Shown here: positions 27,669 to 36,868 of the stretch, piece by piece
How the letters are laid out: every line of letters starts with the position of its first letter
Numbering within the stretch: position 1 is the first letter of the stretch
Assembly: GCF_023062595.1 (NCBI RefSeq)
Contig: NZ_JALLAN010000019.1
Coordinates: 1-64,000 of the forward strand
Reading direction: 5' to 3'
Length of the DNA: 64,000 bases
Origin: Arthrobacter rhizosphaerae
GTDB taxonomy: Bacteria; Actinomycetota; Actinomycetes; Actinomycetales; Micrococcaceae
Notes under the pieces: generated by a model
The model's input: the letters and a program-made list of their open reading frames with translations, nothing else
What the model was told of the DNA's origin: nothing
Databases searched by the model: none
Made by a program: the position numbers and the translations under genes

Positions 27669-27704
27669 CAAGACCCCCAAGCGCATTTGCGCTTGGGGGT
27701 CTTG
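27669..27704. terminator. Bidirectional terminator between convergent genes
   Basis: A perfect 17-bp stem (27669-27685 with 27688-27704) closes on a two-base TT spacer. It lies 15 bases after the lyase-like gene and just before the convergent alcohol dehydrogenase stop. Confidence 0.85.
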
Positions 27705-27709
27705 AAGTT

Positions 27710-28816
27710 TCAGGTCAGCAGGACCGGTTTGATCACGGTTCCGGACTTAGTGTCTGCCACGGCCTGGTTGATCTCTTCAAGACGATAAGTCCGCACCAGC
27801 CGTTCCACGGGAAACCTCCCCGATTCCATCAGCGTGATGATGGACGGAATCAGGGTTTCGATCTCGCTGTCACCCAGGGTCACTCCCTCAATGCGGCGCC
27901 CGGGCATCATGAAGTTCACGTCCACGGCAACAGTGGCGCCGAACGCGGGAGCTCCGATCACCACAATGTGTCCCCTGGCCCGGGTGGCACCAATCGCCTG
28001 TTCAAGAACCTTGGTGTTTCCCGTGGCCTCAATTGCTGAGTGGGCGCCGCCACCGGTGATCTTGTGGATCTCCGCCGCCACGTCGGTGACCACGGAGGCG
28101 TCAATAGCGTGGGTGGCACCAAGTTCGAGCGCCAACTCCAAGCGGGAAGGAACACGGTCGACGGCGATGATGATTGTGGCAGGTGTCAGGGCCGCTGCCA
28201 TAACGGCCGCCAGCCCAACAGTCCCGGCCCCAAAAACCACAAGACTGGAGCCGGGGGCCGGGCGGATGACGTTCCAGACAGCCCCGGCGCCGGTCTGCAC
28301 GCCGCAGGCAAGAGGGGCGATCCGTTCCAGCGGAAGTGAGGTGTTGATTTTGACGACACTGCGCTCATCCGCGATGACAGCCCGGGCAAACGAGGATTGA
28401 CCGAAGAAGCGCCCACCCAGCGGCTGCCCGCCGCGGGAAATAGTGGAGGAGCCATCGGTCCTCACTCCACCCAGCAGGTTATCCGGCAGCCACGTATCGC
28501 AGTATGCCGGATGGCCTCCCCTGCAGTTGCTGCATCGCCCGCAGGACGTGAAGGAAAGCACTGCTGTATCGCCGGGCTTTACCCTCGTGACGGCAGAGCC
28601 CACTTCTGTGACAATCCCTACCCCTTCATGCCCCAGGACACCGGGGAGCGGAAATGGTAAGCCTCCCCCTGCCACCGAAATGTCGGTGTGGCATAACCCT
28701 GCGGCCTTAATTTCCAGCCGGACTTCCTCAGGACGCAGTGAGTCAAGCTGTACGGACTGGAAAGTGAATTCGGCGTCAGCGGCTTCGATAACAGCGGCTT
28801 CAGTTGTGACGGTCAT
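27710..28816 (-). CDS. Zinc-dependent alcohol dehydrogenase (MDR family)
   Basis: The 368-residue enzyme oxidises an alcohol to an aldehyde with NAD(P). Catalytic zinc ligands are seen in AAGLCHTDIS (Cys) and LGHEGVGIV (His, Glu). The structural zinc site is CGRCSNCRGGHPAYC, and the nucleotide-binding fold starts at VVFGAGTVGLAAV. The layout resembles aryl- and benzyl-alcohol dehydrogenases. It follows the aldehyde dehydrogenase gene after nine bases, so the pair would convert an alcohol to an acid in two steps. The likely regulator is the upstream MarR protein. Confidence 0.88.
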   Translation of the reverse strand: MTVTTEAAVIEAADAEFTFQSVQLDSLRPEEVRLEIKAAGLCHTDISVAGGGLPFPLPGVLGHEGVGIVTEVGSAVTRVKPGDTAVLSFTSCGRCSNCRGGHPAYCDTWLPDNLLGGVRTDGSSTISRGGQPLGGRFFGQSSFARAVIADERSVVKINTSLPLERIAPLACGVQTGAGAVWNVIRPAPGSSLVVFGAGTVGLAAVMAAALTPATIIIAVDRVPSRLELALELGATHAIDASVVTDVAAEIHKITGGGAHSAIEATGNTKVLEQAIGATRARGHIVVIGAPAFGATVAVDVNFMMPGRRIEGVTLGDSEIETLIPSIITLMESGRFPVERLVRTYRLEEINQAVADTKSGTVIKPVLLT

Positions 28817-28825
28817 GCTGAACTC

Positions 28826-30334
28826 CTAGTCGGTTGCGATGACGACGGACTTGGTCCGGCAATAGGATTCGAGGGACTCCGGCCCGTATTCCCGGCCCCA
28901 TCCGGAATTCTTGACGCCGCCGAAAGGCACGGCCGGATCCAGCAGGGCCCAGGCGTTCACCCAGACGATTCCCGCCTCGAGTTGAGCCGATACCCGGTGA
29001 GCCCGGGAAATACTTGAGGTCTGCAGACCCGCCGCCAGTCCGTAGGGCGTGCTGTTGGCCAACTGGATCGCCTCTTCTTCGGTGTCAAAAGGCTGGACGG
29101 TCAGGACAGGCCCGAACACTTCCTCCTGGACAGCGGCGGCGTCATTTCCAAGGCCGGCTATCACCGTGGGCTTGTAGAAGAAGCCTCCGTTCAGTTCCAG
29201 CGTTTCGCCGCCAACAACCACTTGGCCTCCGGCAGCCTTGGCACCCTCCACATACCCGGCCACCTTGTCCAGCTGTTTCTGACTCGCCAAGGGGCCCATT
29301 ACTGTGGCGGGATCTGTCGGATCGCCCACCGGCACTCCGGCCACGGCTTCCTTGAGGATGCCCAGCACCGTTTCGTAAATGGGTCGCTCCACCAGCAGTC
29401 GGGGGCCGCCCATGCAGAACTGTCCCGAGTTGAAAACGAAGGCGCCAATCACTGTGCCGATCGCCTTCTCCAAGTCAGCATCGGCAAAGAGGATGTTTGC
29501 CGCGTTGCCGCCCAGTTCGGCGGTCACGGGCTTCAGGTTTGCCCCTGCCAGCGCAGCGACGTGGCTTCCGATCTCGGTAGAACCGGTGAAGGCGACCTTG
29601 TTGACATCAGGATGCGCCACCAAGTGGTCCCCCAAGGCACCGCCCGAGCCAGTGACCACGTTGAAGACACCGGCCGGGACGCCGGCCTCGGTCAGGATTT
29701 CAGCCATCAGGAGGGCGCTCAACGGTGTATCGCTGGCAGGTTTGTGGACCACGCTGTTACCGGCAGCCAATGCAGCCGCGATCTTCGTGCTGGAGAGGAT
29801 CAGCGGGAAGTTGAAGGGCGTAATGGCTGCAACCACGCCCAAGGGCTCGCGCTTGGTGAAGGCGTGCGCGGCCAGCGGGGTTTCGCGAACGGAACCGTCC
29901 AGCTGCTGGGCCATTGCAGCCACATACTCGTACTGGTCCGCTGCCGTCGCGACGTCCACCACCCGGGCGAACGTGATCGGCTTTCCGACGTCGCTGCTTT
30001 CCACCAGGGCAAGCTCTTCGGCCCGCTCGCGGATAATTGCTGCGGCCTTGTTGAGAACGCGGGAGCGCTCGCGCCCACTCAGGCGGGACCATCTGCCGTC
30101 ATTGACCGAAGCTTTGGCCGCCGCGACGGCTGCATCAACGTCGGCAGTAACCGCCGAGGAAACGGTGGCAACTTCCTGCCCGGTGGCGGGGTTCATAACG
30201 GAAGTCCGGGCGCCGCCAGCGGATTCCTGCCAAGCACCATTGATGAAGAGCCTGCCGTTGGCCACAATCCCCGGCAGGGAAACCGGTTCAACTGGTGCCG
30301 GAGCGGCGAGGGTTTGTGATTCCTGAACAGTCAT
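28826..30334 (-). CDS. NAD(P)-dependent aldehyde dehydrogenase
   Basis: The 502-residue enzyme has the aldehyde dehydrogenase active site: the general base Glu in VTAELGGNAANIL and the nucleophile Cys in NSGQFCMGGPRLL. Coenzyme motifs TPFNFPL and FTGSTEIGSHVAAL are present. It would oxidise the aldehyde produced by the adjacent alcohol dehydrogenase. Vanillin- or benzaldehyde-type substrates are plausible from similarity of layout, but not proven. It is the middle gene of a MarR-ALDH-ADH operon. Confidence 0.9.
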   Translation of the reverse strand: MTVQESQTLAAPAPVEPVSLPGIVANGRLFINGAWQESAGGARTSVMNPATGQEVATVSSAVTADVDAAVAAAKASVNDGRWSRLSGRERSRVLNKAAAIIRERAEELALVESSDVGKPITFARVVDVATAADQYEYVAAMAQQLDGSVRETPLAAHAFTKREPLGVVAAITPFNFPLILSSTKIAAALAAGNSVVHKPASDTPLSALLMAEILTEAGVPAGVFNVVTGSGGALGDHLVAHPDVNKVAFTGSTEIGSHVAALAGANLKPVTAELGGNAANILFADADLEKAIGTVIGAFVFNSGQFCMGGPRLLVERPIYETVLGILKEAVAGVPVGDPTDPATVMGPLASQKQLDKVAGYVEGAKAAGGQVVVGGETLELNGGFFYKPTVIAGLGNDAAAVQEEVFGPVLTVQPFDTEEEAIQLANSTPYGLAAGLQTSSISRAHRVSAQLEAGIVWVNAWALLDPAVPFGGVKNSGWGREYGPESLESYCRTKSVVIATD

Positions 30335-30424
30335 TGCTGGGTCCTGTCTCTGTTTCGCGGTGGTGGGAGCAGCTTTGCTCCGCTTGCAAGAGGTTCGTGC
30401 TGAAAAGGGGTTTGAACGTTGCCG

Positions 30425-30913
30425 CTAATGCGCGTGGCCGCCGCCGAGCGCAAGCCGGCAGGATCGCAACGCGCGGCGCAAGGTGGAACGGTCGTCGTCG
30501 TCGAGATCGGCCACCATCTGGCGCTCAATTCCCGCCACGTCCTCACGAAGCGTGTCCAACGCACTTTGGCCTTCGGGAGTCAGCGAGAGCAGGTACTGCC
30601 GCTTGCTCTCGGGGTCGCGGTGGCGTGCAAGGAAGCCACGCTCGTCAAGGACTGTGATCATCTGCGCCATGGTCTGGGACCGCACAAAGGAATTCCGTGC
30701 CAGTTCCGCGGACGTCAGGCCGGGATGGCGCTCAAGCACAGTAAGGGCTGTGTACTGCTGGGTGGTCAGGCCATGGGCGGACACGACGTCGTCCAGCCGG
30801 GACCTGACGGCCAGCTCCAGTTGCTTGATGAGGTACAGCATGGTGATGTCCGAGGAGGCCGATGCCGCCGACGCATCGGATTCCGGTGCTGCACTGGAGG
30901 TGACTGCAGCCAT
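30425..30913 (-). CDS. MarR-family transcriptional regulator of the ALDH-ADH operon
   Basis: The protein of about 162 residues has the MarR winged helix: LTTQQYTALTVLERHPGLTS, the recognition segment FVRSQTMAQMITVLDERGF, and the wing RDPESKRQYLLSLTPEG. I chose the ATG at 30913; an in-frame ATG at 30937 has no better ribosome site. The gene is first in a three-gene operon with the aldehyde and alcohol dehydrogenases. The inverted repeat about 220 bases upstream may be its operator. Confidence 0.84.
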   Translation of the reverse strand: MAAVTSSAAPESDASAASASSDITMLYLIKQLELAVRSRLDDVVSAHGLTTQQYTALTVLERHPGLTSAELARNSFVRSQTMAQMITVLDERGFLARHRDPESKRQYLLSLTPEGQSALDTLREDVAGIERQMVADLDDDDRSTLRRALRSCRLALGGGHAH

Positions 30914-31291
30914 TGGATCAGCCCCTGGCCTTGCCACATGGCACCAGCGACGGCCTGTTCCCCAATGGCGCCACAGTGCTGTGGTGCGTCTCCGGACTGG
31001 GCCGGCAATGACAGGGACGGAAGATCCGACGGCGGGAGCAGAACTTGCTGTTCATAGGAACACCCAGGTTTTCGACGTTGAAACGGAGGGAGGCAGCCGC
31101 AAAATTGCGTCACAACTGCCATGTGCTGAGGGTTGATTATCAGGATTACTGACAATCAGGAAACCTGTGCATGACAATACGGCCGACGCTCCCGTTACGT
31201 CAAGGGAAATCTGCCACTCCGTGCCAGAACGCGCGGCCCTGGGGGCAACCTGTCCCTGATTCTGTGTTGTGTGCCGGGCCGACGGGCACTG
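30914..31291. other. Intergenic region upstream of the MarR operon
   Basis: This 378-base gap lies between the end of the PucR gene and the start of the MarR gene, both on the minus strand. It holds the inverted repeat at 31134-31158. I see no convincing small gene or RNA in it. Confidence 0.5.
31134..31158. promoter_or_regulatory. Inverted repeat, MarR operator candidate
   Basis: TGATTATCAG-5-CTGACAATCA matches at nine of ten positions between arms. It is AT-rich in a GC-rich region, as promoter operators tend to be. Position suggests the MarR regulator downstream. Confidence 0.5.
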
Positions 31292-32884
31292 TTACTGTAG
31301 CCGTGCGAGGCGCGCCGCAAGGTGCAGTGCCCCAAGGCGGCCTGTTGTTCGAGGGTCACCACCGCACAACTCGAAGATGCGCTGCAGGCGGTGATGCATG
31401 GATTGCCGTTCGAGGTGCAGCTCCCTTGCTGCCTTGGCCGTATTGCACCCGGAGTCGAGCCACACTGTGAGCGTCCGGAGCAGCTGAGACGTCCGCTGCG
31501 CATCGTGGTCCAGCACGTTTCCCAGTTGCTGGCGGACGAACTCCCCACGAACGCCAGCTTCCAGCGCCGCGGTCGCTAGTCGTTCGACGGCGAACGCCTC
31601 CGCATCAACGACCGGTCCATGTTCCCTGCGGGCAAGGTCAAGGGTGTGGCGGGCTTCAATGAGACTCCACGGTGCCCGCCGAAGTTCCGTCACGAAAGGC
31701 CCGACGGCGACGCGTAGCTGCGCAAGGCCCGGCGCCGCCGTTCCGGAACGGCGTCCCCTTGCAGTATTCTGTCCGAGCATGGCTGGTGCCGTCCCGAGGC
31801 CAGCGAGTTCCTCGATCAATGCCGATCGGCCGGCAGCTTCCGAGCCGGATGCCAGTGAAGCAATGGCGATCACTTCCGAATCGTGGGAGTAGCTGGCGCT
31901 ATGGCGGACCCGCCTGCGGAGGAGCTGGTCAAGGGCTATCCTCACTTCCTGGGGCGACTCCGTCCGCGCCGCGATCATTACGGCAGGGGTGGTGATTCCG
32001 AAGCCGGCCGCCGGCCCCAACTGCTCCAGCCGCCAAGTGGCCCCGCCCGCATTGATCGCCCGTAATAGCTCTGTCCGGGCTACTTCTCCCAGGCTGGGTG
32101 GCATGCGCTGTAGCAAGGCAAGGCCCAGAACGTCCGCACAGCGGGTCCCGACGATACGGGCAAGCACCGAGTCCCCGTCGTCGGGAATTCCCAGTTCAAG
32201 GCGGGCGGACACTATCCCCCTCACAGGAACATTAATGACGACGGCGGAATCGCCGGCCTCCCGGGGCATGGCGGCTTGTGCCGGGGTGTCGGCTTGCAAA
32301 CGCGTACCCGTTTGCGCCGGCGTACCCGCTTGTGCGAGGACACTGCCGGCCACCGAAGCCAGCGTGGCGGTACCGCCGATGACTTCCGTCAAAACTTCGA
32401 GGATCCCGTCGAGGCTTCCTCCATGCGCCAATTCAAGGGACATGGAGTGGCTGGCTTCGTCAGCAAGTTGAAGTTGCTTCACTGATTCGCTGACCAACAT
32501 CGAGTTGATGGCCTGTAGGACGCCGACAAACGGGACCACTTTGCGCAGTTCGACCAGGGGCAGGCCGCGATCTTCGGCTGTCCGAACCATGGATTGCGGG
32601 ATGCCGGGTAGGACGCCACCTGTTTCAATGGCCACTGCCGTGATTCCCCTGTCGGCGAGTTCCTCGATGTACCTGATCCTTCGTTGCTCCGGTGCCGTGG
32701 CCAAGGCCTCGCCGCCGGTCAGCAGCAGTTCCCCTCCTCGAAGCAGCGGGGCGATATCCAGCACTTCGCTGGAGTGGATCCAGCGCACGTACTTGTCCTT
32801 AACAGCTTCTGTACCGGCACGGACCACGGGATCGGCTGCGGCCAGGGTCGGGTGACGCAAAGCGTCCAACAACAAAAGCGGCAT
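31292..32884 (-). CDS. PucR-family transcriptional regulator
   Basis: The 530-residue protein has an N-terminal PucR domain (about 1-125, with VRWIHSSEVLDIAPLLRGGELLLTGG in overlapping parts), a central GGDEF-like/CdaR region, and a C-terminal helix-turn-helix (about 470-520). The HTH is in LTVWLDSGCNTAKAARELH and LERQSMHHRLQRIFEL. PucR regulators control purine, allantoin and related nitrogen catabolism. A small Thr/Gln/Ala-rich insert near 185-205 repeats AQAGT/AQTGT units. It is divergent from the NCS1 permease-deacetylase-creatinase cluster and is the likely regulator. GGAG lies four bases before the ATG. Confidence 0.86.
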   Translation of the reverse strand: MPLLLLDALRHPTLAAADPVVRAGTEAVKDKYVRWIHSSEVLDIAPLLRGGELLLTGGEALATAPEQRRIRYIEELADRGITAVAIETGGVLPGIPQSMVRTAEDRGLPLVELRKVVPFVGVLQAINSMLVSESVKQLQLADEASHSMSLELAHGGSLDGILEVLTEVIGGTATLASVAGSVLAQAGTPAQTGTRLQADTPAQAAMPREAGDSAVVINVPVRGIVSARLELGIPDDGDSVLARIVGTRCADVLGLALLQRMPPSLGEVARTELLRAINAGGATWRLEQLGPAAGFGITTPAVMIAARTESPQEVRIALDQLLRRRVRHSASYSHDSEVIAIASLASGSEAAGRSALIEELAGLGTAPAMLGQNTARGRRSGTAAPGLAQLRVAVGPFVTELRRAPWSLIEARHTLDLARREHGPVVDAEAFAVERLATAALEAGVRGEFVRQQLGNVLDHDAQRTSQLLRTLTVWLDSGCNTAKAARELHLERQSMHHRLQRIFELCGGDPRTTGRLGALHLAARLARLQ

Positions 32885-32929
32885 GACACTCCGTCATAGG
32901 GGATGGCATTTCATTAGACACATCGTATC

Positions 32930-32959
32930 TTGTTGGTGGTGATGCGGCACACATAGCCT
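32930..32959 (+). promoter_or_regulatory. Possible promoter of the NCS1-creatinase cluster
   Basis: TTGTTG (32930-32935) and TAGCCT (32954-32959) are separated by 18 bases, 34 bases before the permease ATG, which has GGAGG upstream. Confidence 0.35.
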
Positions 32960-32992
32960 GAAGTTATCCCTTTCATCAAACGGAGGCTTCCC

Positions 32993-34495
32993 ATGCAAGA
33001 TCATCCTTCCACGGCCCCAGGCAGTTTCGCCCAGGGATCCGTGGACTCTGAGGCCTGGCTCCAGCCGATCCCCGAATCACAGCGGACTCGCAAAGTGTCG
33101 GGTCAGTTCTGGATCTGGGCCGGCGCCAATCTCGCTCCTATCAACTGGGTGCTCGGAGCCCTAGGCATCCACCTTGGGCTGGGCTTCGCCGATACGGTCG
33201 CGGTCTTGGTCCTTGGCAACCTGATCGGCATGCTGCTCTTTGGCTGCTTTGTGCTGTTGGGCCAGAAGACCGGGGCCACTGGCATGGTCCTGGCCCGGGC
33301 GGCTTTCGGCCGCCGTGGAAATTATCTGCCTGCTGCGATCCAGGCGCTGCTGGTCATCGGCTGGTGCGCTGTCAATACCTGGATCATCCTCGATCTGGTC
33401 ATGGCACTTTTCGGAACGCTCGGCTGGGTTGATCCCAGTTCCGCCAACTACGGCTGGAAGATTGGCGTAGCCACCGGAATCATGGCCGCACAAGTGGCCA
33501 TCGCGTGGTTCGGCTATAAGGCCATCGCGGCGTTTGAAAGATGGACCGTGCCGCCCACCATCGTCATCCTGGCGGTGATGTCCGCAGTCGCTTGGTTCGG
33601 CATGGACATTAACTGGTCCTACGCAGGTCCTGCCGGAAACGTTCTGGAAGGCTCGGAGCGGATTGCCGCCATGAGCGCGGTGATGACCGCGATTGGCATT
33701 GGCTGGGGAATCACCTGGTTCACCTATGCCGCGGACTACTCACGCTTCGTCAGTACTTCAGTACCCAAGAGAAAGGTCTACTTGGCTTCGGTGCTTGGGC
33801 AGTTTATTCCGGTGGTGTGGTTGGGGGTCCTCGGAGCGAGCTTGGCAACGAACAGTGGTGAAATCGACCCGGGCAAACTGATTGTCCAGAACTTCGGCGT
33901 CCTCGCATTGCCGGTTCTCCTCATGGTGCTGCACGGCCCCATCGCCACGAACATCCTGAACATCTATACCTTCTCGGTCGCCACCCAGGCGCTTGATGTC
34001 TCGATCAGTCGCCGAAAGCTGAACCTGTTCGTCGGCGTTTTCTCGCTGGCCGCCGTGGTCTTCTTCATCTTCCAGGAGGATTTCGCAGCCGTACTCGACG
34101 CCTGGCTGATCGGGCTCGTGGCCTGGGTGGCCGCGTGGGGCGGCATCATGCTGGTGCACTACTTCTGGATTGAAAAGCGCTGGCCGGGCAATGCGGACCG
34201 ATTGTTCGATCCGGTCGGCACCAAGCGTTTGCCTGGTATCAACTGGGCAGGGGTGGTTTCGCTCCTGGTAGGCATCTTCGCCACGTGGTTCTTCATGTAC
34301 GGACTCGTGCCGGCCATGCAGGGTCCGGCTGCGGTGGCCTTGGGCGGCTGGGACTTCTCCTGGCTGGCAGGTGGCCTGGCAAGCGGGGCGACTTATGCGG
34401 TACTTGGTCCGCGGGCCCATGTCCGGTATCTGGAAACAGCACCCGTGGAAACGACTATAGACAGCCAGGTCCCCGTAGAGAGGATCACGCAGTGA
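32993..34495 (+). CDS. NCS1-family nucleobase/hydantoin-type permease
   Basis: The 500-residue protein has twelve predicted membrane helices of the nucleobase:cation symporter-1 family. The helix 1 region FWIWAGANLAPINWVLGAL is characteristic, as is GMVLARAAFGRRGNYLPA in the loop after helix 2. Known substrates of the family are cytosine, uracil, allantoin, hydantoins and similar small rings. Its neighbours, a PuuE-like deacetylase-fold enzyme and a creatinase, suggest creatinine or creatine as the cargo; this is inference. The stop overlaps the next start by four bases (GTGA). Confidence 0.88.
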   Translation: MQDHPSTAPGSFAQGSVDSEAWLQPIPESQRTRKVSGQFWIWAGANLAPINWVLGALGIHLGLGFADTVAVLVLGNLIGMLLFGCFVLLGQKTGATGMVLARAAFGRRGNYLPAAIQALLVIGWCAVNTWIILDLVMALFGTLGWVDPSSANYGWKIGVATGIMAAQVAIAWFGYKAIAAFERWTVPPTIVILAVMSAVAWFGMDINWSYAGPAGNVLEGSERIAAMSAVMTAIGIGWGITWFTYAADYSRFVSTSVPKRKVYLASVLGQFIPVVWLGVLGASLATNSGEIDPGKLIVQNFGVLALPVLLMVLHGPIATNILNIYTFSVATQALDVSISRRKLNLFVGVFSLAAVVFFIFQEDFAAVLDAWLIGLVAWVAAWGGIMLVHYFWIEKRWPGNADRLFDPVGTKRLPGINWAGVVSLLVGIFATWFFMYGLVPAMQGPAAVALGGWDFSWLAGGLASGATYAVLGPRAHVRYLETAPVETTIDSQVPVERITQ

Positions 34496-35466
34496 ACGCG
34501 GGATTCGGGAACAACAAGGCATTTGGCGATGTCCTGCACGTGATTACCTGGCCCGAAGGCTTCCGGGCTGCGGCTTCGTTCACCTTCGACGTCGACGCGG
34601 AATCGTGCACGATTGCCCACGATCCCGGCAGCACCCGCAGGATGTCGCTTATGTCCCACCAGTCCTATGGTCCGAAGGTCGCGGTGCCCAGACTCCTGCA
34701 GATCCTGAAGCGCCAGCAGGTACAGGCAACCTTCTTCGTGCCGGGCTTCACCGCTGAGTGCTATCCGGACATTGTGAAGCAGATCGTCGCCGGAGGACAT
34801 GAAGTAGCGCATCATGGCTACCTGCACGAACCGATGCAGGGTATCGATGCCGCCACTGAAGGACGGTATCTGGACAGGGGGTTGGAGGCTCTCGACAAAG
34901 CTGCCGGGGTTCGCCCCGTGGGCTACCGCGCTCCCTGGTGGGAACTGAATTGGCACTCCGCGGGACTCCTGGCCGATCGCGGCTTCCTCTATGACTCGAG
35001 CCTCCTGGACGGCGACGCTCCATATCGATTCACCGTTGGTGACGATGAGAGGGACCTTGTCGAGATCCCCGTTGACTGGGCCCTGGACGACTGGGAGCAA
35101 TACGCTTTCTACCCGGGAGTGACAGGCAGCGGAGTGATCGAGAGTCCGGCCAAAGTCCTGGAAATGTGGACCCTCGAGGCAGAGGCACACCACTCGGCCG
35201 GCAGCTGCTTCGTGCTGACCAACCACCCCTTCATCTCCGGCCGTCCATCCAAAGCTGTAGCCCTGGAGCGGCTTATCGAGACGGTCAAGGACCTTGATGG
35301 CATGTGGGTGACCACCCTGGAGCAGATCGCCGAACACACCAAGGCAACGGTCAACGAAATCCACACGCATGCCCGGATCGATGTGCCAGCCTTCCCGGAT
35401 ACCGGTGCCCGTTTCCACCCCGCCGGCCGTGCGCCGGCACCAATCAGGCAGGGAATTACCGGCTAG
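34492..35466 (+). CDS. Polysaccharide-deacetylase-fold amidohydrolase, PuuE allantoinase-like
   Basis: The 324-residue cytoplasmic protein has the NodB/CE4 fold but no signal peptide. Visible elements are FTFDVDAES (catalytic and metal Asp, 33 and 35), HHGYLHE (metal His 108 and His 112), GYRAPWWELN (146-150 region), and NHPFISGRPS (His245). The last is typical of the PuuE/allantoinase-like branch that opens hydantoin rings rather than deacetylating glycans. The GTG at 34492 overlaps the permease stop. Between a ring-compound permease and a creatinase it may act on creatinine. I found no standard creatininase nearby. Substrate is unproven. Confidence 0.8.
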   Translation: MNAGFGNNKAFGDVLHVITWPEGFRAAASFTFDVDAESCTIAHDPGSTRRMSLMSHQSYGPKVAVPRLLQILKRQQVQATFFVPGFTAECYPDIVKQIVAGGHEVAHHGYLHEPMQGIDAATEGRYLDRGLEALDKAAGVRPVGYRAPWWELNWHSAGLLADRGFLYDSSLLDGDAPYRFTVGDDERDLVEIPVDWALDDWEQYAFYPGVTGSGVIESPAKVLEMWTLEAEAHHSAGSCFVLTNHPFISGRPSKAVALERLIETVKDLDGMWVTTLEQIAEHTKATVNEIHTHARIDVPAFPDTGARFHPAGRAPAPIRQGITG

Positions 35467-35593
35467 GTCATTGCCGGCCTACCTCACTGCTGCCTCCGTA
35501 GTTTCACTTATCGCGGTCCTGTTCGCCATGGTGACTTCCAAGAAGCCCTACGGCAGGACTGAAAACCAACCCCCAGGAAAGGAACCACACCTC

Positions 35594-36850
35594 ATGACCG
35601 TCACCCAGACTGAAGCTGTCAACGACGTCGCCAAGCTCGAACGCCTCAAGGTGCTCAACAACGGAGAGAAGGTCCGCCTGACGTTCTCGGACGCCGAGTT
35701 CGAACGCCGTTTGGCCGGCCTTCGCCGGATCATGGCCGAGAAGGAACTGGACGCCGTCGTCCTCACCAGCTACCACTCGATCAAGTACTACTCCGACTTC
35801 CTATTCACCTACTTCGGCCGTTCCTACGCCATGGTGATCACCAAAGATGACACCGTCACCGTCACCGCAAACATCGACGCCGGAATGCCTTGGCGCCGCA
35901 GTTACGGCGAGAACCTCGTCTACACCGACTGGCGCCGGGACAACTACATTCACGCTATCCAGGAAGTCCTGCGCACCCGAGGGATCAACGTCCGCAGGCT
36001 CGGCGTCGAAGACGACAGCCTGCCGCTGGATAACCGCAACAAAATCCAGGCAGCCTTCGAGTCAGCCACCCTGGTGGACGTTGCCCAGGCCGCGATGCGA
36101 CAGCGCATGATCAAATCTGCCGAAGAGATCGAAGTCATCAAGCACGGCGCCCGGATCGGAGACCTGGGTGGCGAAGCAATCCGCAACGCCATCACGGCCG
36201 GGATCACCGAATACGAGGTCGCACTGATCGGCACCGAGGCCATGGTGCACGAGATCGCCAGGACGTTCCCCGACTCCGAAATCCGCGACACCTGGGTCTG
36301 GTTCCAGTCCGGCATCAACACCGACGGGGCCCACAACTGGGCAACGACCCGGAAGATCCAGGAACACGACATCCTCTCGCTCAACTGCTTCCCCATGACC
36401 TCGGGCTACTACACCGCCCTGGAACGCACACTGTTTTACGGGGAACCGGATGCCCGCTCCCTGGAGTTGTGGAACATCAACGTCGAGGTCCACAAACGCG
36501 GACTGGAGCTCATCAAACCAGGCGCTATCTGCAAGGACATCGCAGCTGAACTCAACGAGATCTACATCGGGCACGGGCTGCTCGCGAACCGCACCTTCGG
36601 CTACGGGCACTCCTTCGGCGTCCTCAGCCACTACTACGGCCGCGAGGCCGGGCTGGAACTGCGCGAGGACATCGAAACGGTTCTGGAACCCGGAATGGTG
36701 GTCTCCATGGAACCCATGATCACCGTCCTCGACGGACAGCCCGGCGCCGGCGGCTACCGCGAACACGACATCCTGGTCATCGGTGAAGACGGAGCTGAAA
36801 ACATCACCAAGTTCCCCTTCGGTCCCGAATACAACATCATCGGGGCCTAG
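35594..36850 (+). CDS. Creatinase (creatine amidinohydrolase)
   Basis: Creatinase hydrolyses creatine to sarcosine and urea without metal. The 418-residue protein has the M24 pita-bread fold but lacks the metal ligands. His247 in NTDGAHN, Glu277 in TALERTLF and Glu373 in SMEPM correspond to His232, Glu262 and Glu358 of the Pseudomonas putida enzyme with a constant offset of 15. FGYGHSFGVLSHYYGREAG and GAENITKFPFGPEYNI are near-identical to creatinase as I remember it. AGGAAAGGA lies ten bases before the ATG. It is 127 bases after the deacetylase-fold gene and ends at a hairpin. Confidence 0.92.
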   Translation: MTVTQTEAVNDVAKLERLKVLNNGEKVRLTFSDAEFERRLAGLRRIMAEKELDAVVLTSYHSIKYYSDFLFTYFGRSYAMVITKDDTVTVTANIDAGMPWRRSYGENLVYTDWRRDNYIHAIQEVLRTRGINVRRLGVEDDSLPLDNRNKIQAAFESATLVDVAQAAMRQRMIKSAEEIEVIKHGARIGDLGGEAIRNAITAGITEYEVALIGTEAMVHEIARTFPDSEIRDTWVWFQSGINTDGAHNWATTRKIQEHDILSLNCFPMTSGYYTALERTLFYGEPDARSLELWNINVEVHKRGLELIKPGAICKDIAAELNEIYIGHGLLANRTFGYGHSFGVLSHYYGREAGLELREDIETVLEPGMVVSMEPMITVLDGQPGAGGYREHDILVIGEDGAENITKFPFGPEYNIIGA

Positions 36851-36868
36851 CGGCCATCGCCATTCACA

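Noticed and set aside
35594..36850. Xaa-Pro aminopeptidase as the identity of the M24-fold gene
   Set aside because: The metal ligands of the peptidases are missing and the creatinase catalytic residues are all present at matching positions.
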